Shown: positions 9,330-18,621 of the stretch, piece after piece | How positions within the stretch are numbered: position 1 is the stretch's first letter | Layout: the number at the start of each line of letters is the position of its first letter | Assembly: GCA_037447655.1 (NCBI GenBank) | Contig: JBBHKE010001948.1 | Coordinates: forward strand, 1-36,536 | From: Zygnema cylindricum | Lineage: Eukaryota > Streptophyta > Zygnematophyceae > Zygnematales > Zygnemataceae | Direction: 5' to 3' | Length of the DNA: 36,536 bases | The notes under the pieces: generated by a model | Seen by the model: only the letters and a program-made list of their open reading frames with translations | The model's database searches: none | Told to the model about the DNA's origin: nothing | Translations under genes and position numbers: made by a program

Positions 9330-12300
9330 TTTTTTTTTTCGTTTGCGGATTTTTCAATTGCACGTTCTTCCTCGTGGAAAGAAACACTCGGAGATTTAGA
9401 GCTTTTAGTTCAGCGAATGTCCGAAGACATGGGAGATTTGTCACTTCGGATCTCGTCAAAATTGATTAATTCCGGATGAGTTTCGGAATTGGCTTTCCCC
9501 CTCTTAATATTGACGATCGGATACGCCTTATTTTCATCATACGACTTATCGAGGTGAGGAAAAGAGAGAGATTCATTCACTTCAAGAAAATCATGATTAG
9601 TAGAGGATTTTTCGGAACAAAAAATAGCACCTTTAAGATCCTCATATAAATTGACATAACGACTCTCTTCAATTACATGACGGATCGGATCATACACACG
9701 GTATAAGCTCTCTTTGGAGCTATACCCGACAAATATTCCCGACCAACTACAAGAAGAAAATTTACCTCGTCGATTTACCGATTCAATGTACACCGTCGCC
9801 GAACATCCCCAAATTCGTAAATGATGTAACGAGGGTTTCCAACCATACCAAAGTTTGTGAGGAGTCTTATCGCCCGAAATAGAGGTAAGTCGACGATTGC
9901 AAATATAATTGGCCGTTAATATTGCATCTCCCTATAAATACTCATTTCTTCCCGGTCCGTGAATCATCAAGCGTACCATTTTTTGAAGGGTTGGATTTTT
10001 GTGCTCGGCAACTCCATTTGATTCTAGTGAGTATGATGTCGTAAGTTCTTGTCGAATCCCCCATTTCTTGCAATAAGATTCAAATGCCTTAAATTCCCCG
10101 CCGTTATCCGATCGAACCGCCTTTAATTTCTGTTCACATTGTCGTTCCCCCATAACATGTCACTCCTCAAATATACTGGAGGTGTCGGAATTATTTTTAA
10201 GGAGATATACCCATGCAAATCTTGAATAATCGTCGCCAATAACCATGATATATTTATTCCCCCCTAAACTTTCAAACTTGACGTCACCACAAAGATCCAC
10301 GTGTACTTTTTCAAGTGGATGTGTCCATCGAAAATTTGTGTCTTTGGTGGGATGGGGTTTGCGGATCTGACGCCCTTAACTGCATCCGTCACAGCCGTTG
10401 ACTTTCTCTCCCAATGTCAAATCTAAGCCGCGCGTGCAACCGGCTTTTATCATACGTTTCAGATTCTTTTCTGGCGTATGACACATATGATGGTGCCATA
10501 GGTCAAATCCCCCTTGATTTCGGCGATCTAACCAATGATGTCGTAATCATTACGTTTGAATTTCGGTGCCTCCTTAAAAGTCGACTATGAAATGCGTTAG
10601 ATACTTCGCCCTCACCGATTGTAACTCCATCAGATTGTACAATTTTGATTGTCGAATCTCCCAAAGCGTACACGCTCGCGCCAGATTTCTGGATTTAGGG
10701 TACGGGGGTACGCTCAAAAGATTCGCTAAGCCACCCAGAATATAAAGTACATTAAGGAGTTCAATCTTAGAGATTCGCTTAGATCCATTTGGATCTAGCG
10801 AAATTAAGTCAAGTCGTATGGTACCAACTGTACCAATAGAAAGAGGGGGAGAGGTGGAGATGTTGGGCGAGAGAGAGGGGGGGAGGGGGGGAGAGCAAAG
10901 TGGCAAAGAGAGGCTTTGGGGGGAGGAGGGAGGGCAAGATGTGCGGGTGGTCGAGGTGGGAGGAGAGGGGATAGGGAGAAAAAAAGGAAGAGGGAAAATG
11001 GTGTGAGAGATAAGGATAGAGATAAACAAAGAGGGGGAGGCAGAGGGGGAGGTGGAGGTGGAGAGGAAGGGGGATGGTCCTCTCCCGGCTTTCCCCTCTT
11101 TCCCTCTCACACTTTCACCATCTTTACCCTTTTCCTCCTCTCCCTCTCCTTCCCTCTCCTCCTCTTCCCACCTCTTCCCCTCTATCCCCCTTCCTCGCCT
11201 ATCTCCATCAATCCCTTTTTCACCCTCTCCCTACTTCCCCTCTTCCCCCCTGCCCCTCTCCCTCTTTACCCCTCTCGACCTCCTCCTTTCCCCTTTTTTC
11301 CCTATTCACTTCTCCCCCCCTCCCCTATCCCCCTTTCCTCTACCTTCGTCTCCCCCTTTCTTATCCCTCTTTCGCTCTACCTCTCTCTCGCACTTCCCTC
11401 TTCCTGTTCGTCCCTTTCTCCTTCCCCTTTCCCCTCTCCCTCTCTTTTCCCCTCCCTATCCCTTTTCCTTTGTCCTCCACTTCCAATTCTTCGTCCCCCT
11501 CTCTCACCCACTCCCTCTCCCTCTCCTCCCCCTTTTTCTCTCCCTCTCCTTTTCACCTCTCCCTCTTTCTCTCCTAGTCTCCCTCCCCCCTCTACAACTT
11601 CCTCATCCCCCCTCCACCCCGGTCTCGCGTATTCCTCGTCACTTGGTGCTCGCCCTCCCTCTCCCGGTCTCCTCCTCTTCCCCTCCCCTCTCACTATCCC
11701 TCCACCTCTCTCCTTGTACCCCTCTCCCCCTTTTCCCATCCCCCCTCCACCCCTCTCCAACTCTCTCCAACTCTTCCCCGCTCTAATTCTCCATCCCCCT
11801 CCACCTCTCTCCCTCTCTTGCTCTCACCCCTTACCCTCCACCTCTCTTTATCCCTCTCCGTATCCATGTCCCTCTCCGTTTCTGTTTCCCTCCCCCTCTA
11901 CCACCCTCCCTCCCCATCCCTTTCTGTATTCCTCTCTCTTTCCTTCCCCCTCTTTCTCTCTCCCACTCTCTACCCACTCTTTTATCTTTCTTCTCTCTCC
12001 CTTTTATCCCTTATCTCCCGGTCCGGCCCTTCCCACTCTCTCCTCCTCTCCCCCTTTCTCTCCCTCTCCCTCACACTTCCTCTCCCTCACTCGCTCCTTA
12101 TCTCGCCCTCCCCCTATTCACCTCCCTCTCTCTCTTTTCCGCTCTTTTTCTATCACCATCTCCGGTTCTTCCCCTCTCTCCTTCTCCCCCTTACCCCCTT
12201 TGGCCCTTTTTCCCTTTGATGCGCTTGTGAAAGATCTCAAATTTTCTCTATCATAAAAGGATGCATGGCAAAAAATGACCAATCATAAAAATTTGAACCA

Positions 12301-12370
12301 TCAAACTCTAGATATTATTGGTTGTTGCGTGGTTTGGCCCTATAGGAGTAGGATTATTGGACGCCATAAT
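9330..12370 (-). mobile_element. Second Ty1/copia remnant, interrupted by low-complexity DNA and lacking reverse transcriptase
   Basis: On the minus strand a gag start lies at 12370-12236: an ATG, then after a frameshift FDGSNFYDWSFFAMH, the usual copia N-terminal signature. From 12235 to 10830 the expected gag/protease region is low-complexity DNA. Pol resumes at about 10790-10600 with pre-integrase (LNVLYILGGLANLLS). The integrase core keeps all three catalytic acids: Asp 10295-10297 (VDLCG), Asp 10106-10108 (SDNGGEF) and Glu 10004-10006 (NGVAEHKN), the last two spaced two residues closer than usual. The integrase C-terminal region is at 9793-9600 (GIFVGYSS...YRVYDP). Reverse transcriptase and RNase H are absent. 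In-frame stops are present. Confidence 0.87.
10830..12235. repeat. Low-complexity block: purine-rich 10830-11072, then pyrimidine-rich 11080-12230
   Basis: On the plus strand the first 240 bases are mostly GGGAGA/GGTGGAG-like purines. The composition then flips at about 11075 to CCCTCTCTTTCC-like pyrimidines for about 1150 bases. The long open frames here (over 400 codons of Ser, Pro and Leu) are artefacts of composition. The block sits where the gag/protease part of copia remnant 2 should be. Confidence 0.85.
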
Positions 12371-13157
12371 AAAAGACAAAAAGAGTCAAAGCATTTGGGA
12401 ATTGTGTGATCGAGTGATGATTTCATTCTAAAACGAGATCATTTTATACAAAGTATGACAATGCTAATTACTGTGGATAGTAATGTACTACGCTACACAA
12501 GGTCGATTTGGGCGGCTACACAAAGACCAAATCTATTAGTCGAAGTTGACCAACGAAAGAAAAAGAAAGAATAAGATCAAACGTAGAGTTTACAAGACCA
12601 TACCGCACTTGAATAAGTGGAGTAGAGTCATGTTGACTTAGGACAAAAGAGATTGAGTGGACAACGCACTAACAAGTGGAATATTGTCAAGTACACTTAG
12701 GACAAAATACGCTAAAGTGGATGTACTTATTGAGGGGAGAAAACATTACATGAAATAACCTTTAACATCCTTAGACCTCCACTTAGGGTATTTTCGCATG
12801 TGCTAAAGTTACTGTTATTTTTTGTCGTTTTCCTCCGTAACTTAGAAAAAATCGAGAAAATCTGCTGCCGTACCAAAAATTAGAAATTAACACCGTACAA
12901 GTTGAGTTACCCTAAAATTTATACGTACAGTAGTTTGTCGTCTAGCGCGATACAATTTGACGTTTAGCGCATTTCGATCCACTTTCGTGTCCATTCAACA
13001 CATGTTCAAACTTTACATCAAATCACCTCGTGAGGTGATTTGAAATAAAGTCCAATAAGGTGAGCGAATAGGCAGACACTGTCGCACGTGTCTGAAGTTT
13101 TTTACAATTTTTGTGCGGAGAGTACCAAAAAAAAAACACAGTGCACGTTTCTAGCTT
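12371..13157 (-). repeat. Presumed 5' LTR/leader of copia remnant 2, with a 61-bp tandem repeat
   Basis: This is immediately upstream (minus strand) of the gag start. CGCACTTGAATAAGTGG at 12604 and CGCACTAACAAGTGG at 12665 open two 61-bp copies, both ending CTTAGGACAAAA. Short tandem repeats of this sort are common in LTR U3 regions. No second LTR was found in the window, so the LTR call is an inference. A short palindrome AATCACCTCGTGAGGTGATT lies near 13021. Nothing else is recognisable to 13157. Confidence 0.45.
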
Positions 13158-13947
13158 GTGCTTGCATTCGCTGATTTCTGTACAGGGTCTCTCTCAAAAA
13201 CACGTGTTTTAATACATACGGCGTATGAAAAATATTGGCCACCTGTCGACAAGTGGGAAGATGAAAAACGAAACCGCAAATTCTGTGCGACAGCGAACGG
13301 TATTTTAGGGTTTCGACACGTCGACAATGTGGCGTACGGACATTACGAAGTCACACAAATTATACAACATACGGAGAGACGCCTCGAATTAAAGCTAAGT
13401 GGAAGTTTCGCCTCATTTTATATGCCACTTCATCTGTCACACTTCTTTGTACACGTCTACGTAAGTCACTTTTTTAAGTTACAATTTATTTGCATTTACA
13501 TCCGAATGCTCTGAAAGTTGTAGGGAGAATCGTCGTTAAAAAACTAAGTAATAAGACTAAGTTTCGGTTACATGCGAATGTACCCTTATTGTGTCAATTT
13601 CAAAAATTGAAAATTTAAATTTGAAACGGAAGATCAATATTTGAATTATGAATACAAAAAAAGTGAAAAAGCATTTCCCGCATTTATTTTTCGTCACTTT
13701 TTTCCTTTCTTTGTATATATATTTCGCATTCAACACAACCATGGCACCATCATCTTATCTTTCGAATTTGCTTTGGCTGCTACACCCGTTTTTTATTGTT
13801 GCCCATTCTTTCTTGTTTTCAAGGGTTGGTTATTCTTTCAAAATATGTGGGTAATTAATGCCATGTTCGCTAATTATTATTAGTGAAATAATGATAGGTC
13901 CCAAATTAGAGTTAAAACACAATGTTTCTTTACACAAATTATTTCTT

Positions 13948-14236
13948 AACGGTAATAGTGATTCACGGTGTACTGTGCCGTAAAAGCTACACCGTGTATC
14001 GCTATTAGTGTTAATGTTTTTTTCGCCGCTTAAGACATCTTTTCTCTGTACACACTTGTCCAATTACACTTGTCCAATTACACTTGTCCAATTTTCAATT
14101 TGAGACAGCCAATAGGAAGCTGGTAATCATACCTTTCAATCGCCACCTTCAGATCGGCAATCCGACATGTGTGTACGTAGAAAAGATGTATTAAGTGGCA
14201 AAAATAACATTAATACTAATTGCGATTCGCGGTGTA
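13948..14236. mobile_element. TACACCG-family MITE (unit A) preceded by the end of another unit
   Basis: Unit 13988-14236 starts TACACCGTGTATCGCTATTA and ends with its imperfect inverse (TAATTGCGATTCGCGGTGTA). The inverted arms continue for about 70 bp, through TTAATGTTTTTTTCGCC and GACATCTTTTCTC on the left and their inverse on the right. Bases 13948-13971 look like the right end of a further unit. Related copies lie at 28548-28767 and 29332-29520. Confidence 0.7.
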
Positions 14237-14244
14237 CTGTGCAG

Positions 14245-14465
14245 TACACCGCCAATCGCTATTAGCGTTGTGTACGCTAATCCCGTCCCGCTTTTTTTTG
14301 TTTTTATTCTCAAATAGAATTATCCACACTATTTAAAAGAAGCCCTAATTCCTAAATAGAGTAATCGATTTCTTCCAAAATTTTCAAATTCCCAATTAGC
14401 GTATACCACGCTAAATAATAGTATACGCTAATCAAACCTACACGCTAATAGCGATTGGCGGTGTA
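14245..14465. mobile_element. TACACCG-family MITE (unit B, copy 1)
   Basis: TACACCGCCAATCGCTATTA at the left and TAATAGCGATTGGCGGTGTA at the right are perfect 20-bp inverted repeats. The interior contains TTATCCACACTATTTAAAA and CCCAATTAGCGTA, shared with the copy at 17676-17895. The outermost TA on each side may be a TA target duplication (Tc1/mariner or Stowaway style) or part of the terminus. Confidence 0.8.
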
Positions 14466-14585
14466 CAGTACACCGCGAATCGTAATTAGAGTAATGAAAA
14501 AATTAGAGTAAAAAAACAAAAAAAAACAATTAGAGTAATTGACGCTAATATATGTGGTACATCTATATCAACTATGAAGTCTTAC

Positions 14586-14627
14586 TCGCCGATAAGTAGC
14601 CGATCTATATCGGCTACTTATCGGCGA
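14586..14627. repeat. Perfect 19-bp inverted repeat with 4-nt loop
   Basis: TCGCCGATAAGTAGCCGAT (14586-14604), loop CTAT, then the exact inverse (14609-14627). It is GC-balanced and without mismatch, unlike the decayed repeats around it. It is not followed by a T-run, so it is not a terminator. Confidence 0.9.
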
Positions 14628-14659
14628 TAATGCCGTGCGCGATAACTATCGGCGATAAA

Positions 14660-15393
14660 TGTACGTTGACGTACAGGTAAATGTACGGCTTGTACACTCA
14701 TATGTACGTCATTATTCCCCCGACAGTAGCCGGCATAATATATGTACGGCTTTAGTACGGCTCCAGTTAAAGCGATGTACCTTCCACATCCGACGCTGTG
14801 GCTTTGTCCCTTTCTTTTTTGAGATCCACTAAAAACCTGCCACGTGTCAATCCATCGACTTGTTTGGCCAAAGCCGCCAAAAAAGCCATTCTGAGATGTC
14901 GGCGCTCACGCTGACCGTCCGCTCTTATTTGTATCATTGAATTTCAGTTAATGTTCGATTCTAGCCGCGCGCATAATGTTATTCTGCATCCGTTGTACTT
15001 TGAGTCCGCCGTCTTTTTACCGTTTCATGGTAATCAGTTTATCGGTACAATTTCACGTACATTCCCGATCAAATTTATGTACTAGTTGTACCTTTTTACT
15101 TATAAAAGTACTACAAAGTGCAACGAATTTTTGTCGTCCGTATTCCGTACTATTTCCCGTAAAGCTGCCGTACAATTTTTTACGTAAATTAATAGTTCAG
15201 TTTACCGGACAGAAAGCATTCCGGACAGATAAGTACAGAAAGTACAAATATATCGAATATCGCTCGACCGTTCGATAACGATAACTATCGTACCGAGACC
15301 AACATAAATCATCGCGATATATATCGCAAAAAATGGGTATCCATACATATACCGTACAGGGGAAGTACGGAAATCCGTACGTACAATGGTACG
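14660..15393. promoter_or_regulatory. GTAC-dense segment (possible SBP-box target cluster)
   Basis: By hand count 24 GTAC tetramers fall in about 730 bases, where about 3 are expected by chance. Many are in GTACGG or CCGTAC contexts. GTAC is the core bound by plant and green algal SBP-domain factors (copper response, CRR1/SPL7). No gene with a recognised product lies beside it, so function is unproven and simple repeat amplification could explain the excess. Confidence 0.3.
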
Positions 15394-15501
15394 CCCCCCC
15401 CCCCCCCCCCCCCCCACTGAGCGCCCGCCATGGGGGGGGGGGGGGGGGGGGGGGCTTTTGGAAAAAAAAAAAAAAAATCCGAAAAAAAAAAAAAAAAAAA
15501 A
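15394..15501. repeat. C22 - 16-nt spacer - G23 block followed by A16 and A20
   Basis: Cytosine run 15394-15415, spacer 15416-15431, guanine run 15432-15454, then adenine runs 15462-15477 and 15482-15501. The C and G runs are complementary. Exact lengths may be affected by sequencing error. Confidence 0.85.
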
Positions 15502-15554
15502 TCTGGATATTTAGCTTCTCCGTACATGGTCTCGATATATCGATTATCGTGTAG

Positions 15555-15607
15555 CTAAAATTCGATAATATCGAATATCGGCAATTGGTCTTCGATACCC
15601 AACACTA
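15555..15607. mobile_element. Right terminus of a hAT-like element
   Basis: Reversed, this reads TAGTGTTGGGTATCGAA and then TTGCCGATATTCGATAT, closely matching the left end of the element at 2619 (TAGTGTTGTGTATCGAA and TTGCCGATATTCGATAT). The matching left end with the flank CTAATTAA was not found, so the copy looks truncated. Confidence 0.6.
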
Positions 15608-15755
15608 CTAATTAAACCTCACCTAAATTAGAATAATGAAAAAATTAGAATCGATTACTCTATTTGATGTGATAGAGTCGAAATTTCGAGCGACCGAATT
15701 AGAGTAACTTACTACTAATTGCGATTCGCGGTGTACTGTACTGTAGACTCGTAGG

Positions 15756-17675
15756 TACACCGCCAATCGCTATTAGAGTCAAGGATTAAATAGCGTCAAA
15801 AAATAATTAGCGTCATTAATTCTTATTTAGTGCCTGAGACAGTGTTCAACAGTTTGGACAACTGTAGGTAGGTTGCCTTTTGTGCAAATCTCTTTATTCT
15901 TTCAGGCAAATGTAGAGTGTTCAGAGGGTTGGATTACTCTTTTTTTCCGTTGCATTTGTCTCATAACTGAGAAAATGCTGCATCGTTGACATTTCAGAAT
16001 TATATTGACAAGTAAGAAACTAAGGACCAAGGGTGCCTAAAAAAGGACGACTCTCAAAAAAAATAAAAAATGAGAGATCTTTCAAACTGTTTATTTGGCA
16101 AAGTTGTGGTAATGGCGGTCTGCTGTCAATTTCTTGCAATTGTGGTTTTGGTTTTTCTTCCATGTTCCCTTTTCAATCAATGTGGGCAATAAGATGTTGT
16201 TCTGTTGTTACATGTTTGAAAAGCAATACAAGTACGGTGACTATGTGATTGGAACACCAATTTGGGCAAGATCTCTTTTCTGATTGTGGTAAAAGTGGAT
16301 GTTATCCCTGTGAAAAGGGAAAAGAGTTGTGGTTCGCATTGCTATCTATGATAAGACATAGCAAATGTTCGCTTACTATTGGACAATCCAGATTCCTATG
16401 ATAATCTGTTTTAAGGAAAAAGTAAAGCTACAATTGGCAGAAATGTTCATGCAGACAGGAATCTGGAGAAAGCTGGTTTGGGATAGCAATGCTAGCAGAA
16501 ATCGAACCGATTGTCTACATCAACAGAAATTTAAGTTTTTTTTTGCTTTATGATGGCCGCGACCACAAGAAAGATGCCAGCTCTCCGTCTGTACGATCAT
16601 CCTTCCTCTGCTTCTACTTTGCCTACCATTCCTAAGGAGCTGTTTTGAATGGGACATTTGAGCTCTCCAATTTTATAATTGAGGTGCAATTGGATAAAAG
16701 CTTGGACCACAAAAGAGAGGAAAAAAGAACACAGAGTTCACACAAATTTGTTCTTATACCATGTTGTCTTGATGCATTCAGGATTACGAATGCTAGGAAG
16801 CGAGATTTAGACAATACGTATTGGCAACATTTGATTGCAGTAATGATATTGTGTCACGATTTGGTAAATGTGTGGATCTACAGTTTTGCTGTATGCATTT
16901 CTCATAAATAAGCACTTTCTTTAGAGGCACCAGAACTGGCAAAACATGCCACGTGTTTGGATGTATCCATTTTTTCTCTCGCGTTTCTGTTTCCTTTTTT
17001 ATTTATATCCTTTTATTGGATTGCACAGTCCTGTTACATTGTTTCTATTTTTTTGGAAAAAAACATCGAACGAGGATGACTTCTGGCATTGCATATCTCT
17101 TTCGTCTTGGGAGCGTCTCTGCAAGTTCAACTAACATTTTTCATTTCAATCATTTCTGGTGGTTGAAGTTCCCAAAAGCAATTCACAAAGTGGCTTACCT
17201 GCTGGAACACAAATGTACATTAAAGTAAACTATTACATTCGATACAAACAAACTTGTATTTGTTCTATGGTGGCGTTCGTTTCAATTTGTTATTGAATTT
17301 CTTAGTTTTTATTATGTTTCATAACGGTGTTTGTTGCATATCGACTGAATAGAATGACTACAGTAGTTCCTCGATATTTACTTCTGTTGGGTGATGGTTT
17401 TTGTTTCATTTCTTGTCGCTTACTGAACAGAATGACAGTCGTCATTCCCTGAGTATGACAGTCCCCTTTTTTTTTCCGAAGTCGGCGAGTTTTGGCGCAT
17501 AGAAACGGCTGAAAACGGCAAGCGCAACAGTCCAACACTGCCGAAACCGACCGACCCATCTGTAATTCTGGGGCGTTTTGTTTTTATTTGCGTAGATCAT
17601 CGTCTTTTTAAAATAATTTCTGGTGTTTTTCCCACCAAAGTTGGCTCGTAAGCACGATTCACCAATGGTGGAAAG
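15756..17675. other. Mostly unassigned DNA after a TACACCG-family left end
   Basis: Begins with a unit-B-like left end (TACACCGCCAATCGCTATTA at 15756). From about 15840 to 17670 I recognise no gene. A short frame starting ATGATGGCCGCGACC at 16552 runs 32 codons to a stop and resembles no family I know. GAATGACAGTCGTCATTC near 17430 is a small palindrome. Confidence 0.4.
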
Positions 17676-17895
17676 TACACCGCCAATCGTTATTAGCGTT
17701 GTGTACGCTAATTCCGTCGCGCTTTTTTTTCTTTTTATTCTCAAACAGAATTATCCACACTATTTAAAAAAACCCTAATTCTTAATTAGAATAGACGATT
17801 TCTTCGAAAATTTCCAAATTCCCAATTAGCGTAAGCCACGCTAATTATTCGTATACGCTAAAAAAACTTACACGCTAATAACGATTGGCGGTGTA
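17676..17895. mobile_element. TACACCG-family MITE (unit B, copy 2)
   Basis: TACACCGCCAATCGTTATTA at the left and TAATAACGATTGGCGGTGTA at the right form perfect 20-bp inverted repeats. The interior matches copy 1 at 14245-14465 nearly base for base, including TTATCCACACTATTTAAA and the AATTAGCGTA...CCACGCTAA region. Confidence 0.82.
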
Positions 17896-18337
17896 GCGCG
17901 TCGCGGTTGAGAGAAGATATTGTCGCGTAGTGAGGAGAAGTTGAATCTGTAAGGAGCAAATGGCGATGACGAGAAGTTGCTGTCGTGTAATGAGCGTGAC
18001 GTTGGGCACATCGCGACGGAAAGAAACCACTATCGCGCAGCGAGGTGCTGACGCGTGTCCAGGAATAAGTCAGATCCGCAAAAATGACGTTTGCGAAAAG
18101 TTTTGTCCTAACTTCTACGAGAGCGATGGCCGGCTATATTTTAAAAACCGTACCTTGCCGGTTTTTCTGTACGGCCATTCAGCCGTACTAGTACGCACAA
18201 AGTCACTTTTGACGTTTGACCAAGCATCATTCTGGTCGGCGAACTGGGCAAAGAAACTGTACGAAATAATCGCGTAACGGAGCCGCGTGGCATGTTTCTG
18301 CTTGACTCCTATTGGAGATGTGCTTTAGGGTTTAGAA
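17896..18337 (+). other. Unassigned stretch with a 105-codon open frame (17960-18277)
   Basis: The frame begins MAMTRSCCRVMSV and contains VCEKFCPNFYESDGRLYF. I recognise no domain. The DNA before it has a loose tandem repeat (AGAAGNTNNTGTCG(C/T)GTA(A/G)TGAG), which argues for a repeat rather than a gene. CCGTAC/GTAC motifs recur at 18150-18200. Confidence 0.2.
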
Positions 18338-18613
18338 CATAGTTCAAAAGTAGGTGAAAGTAGGCCCATACAATATGCCTATTGTATGCAAAACATACAA
18401 TATGACCTTAAGACCCATATTGTATTCGGACCTATTCGGACCAATTAAAACATTCGGACCAAAAATTTTTATTTACACCGTCAGATTCGGACGATCGGAC
18501 GGTCGCTGATCAAAGTAGCGATCTAAGAAGATCACATGAAAAGCCCATAACACAACTTACGATAAAGGCGCCGACCAAAGGCCTACCATAAAAACGCCTA
18601 CTTTTGAACTATG
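18338..18613. mobile_element. hAT-type MITE, copy 2, with 8-bp target duplication
   Basis: Same perfect 14-bp terminal repeats as the copy at 3118 (CATAGTTCAAAAGT ... ACTTTTGAACTATG). The flanks GTTTAGAA (18330-18337 and 18614-18621) are an exact 8-bp target duplication. At 276 bp it lacks the 30-bp tandem block of copy 1. The two copies differ at few positions, so the family moved fairly recently. Confidence 0.93.
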
Positions 18614-18621
18614 GTTTAGAA

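Larger units (their letters stand above)
14469..15735. mobile_element. TACACCG-family larger unit (unit C) with GTAC-dense core
   Basis: The left end TACACCGCGAATCGTAATTA and right end TAATTGCGATTCGCGGTGTA are inverted repeats (19 of 20). AATTAGAGTAATGAAAAAAT near the left recurs in direct orientation as AATTAGAATAATGAAAAAAT near 15627. Inside are a perfect hairpin (14586-14627), two dozen GTAC sites, a C22/G23 block and the right end of a hAT-like element. I see no transposase. Confidence 0.55.

Noticed and set aside
10916-12256. 446-codon open frame rich in Ser, Pro and Leu, with overlapping frames
   Set aside because: Pyrimidine-rich low-complexity DNA opens several frames at once; no domain is present, and it lies inside a copia remnant on the other strand.
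16552-16650. 32-codon frame beginning ATGATGGCCGCGACC
   Set aside because: Too short, resembles no family, and no splice or promoter context was found.
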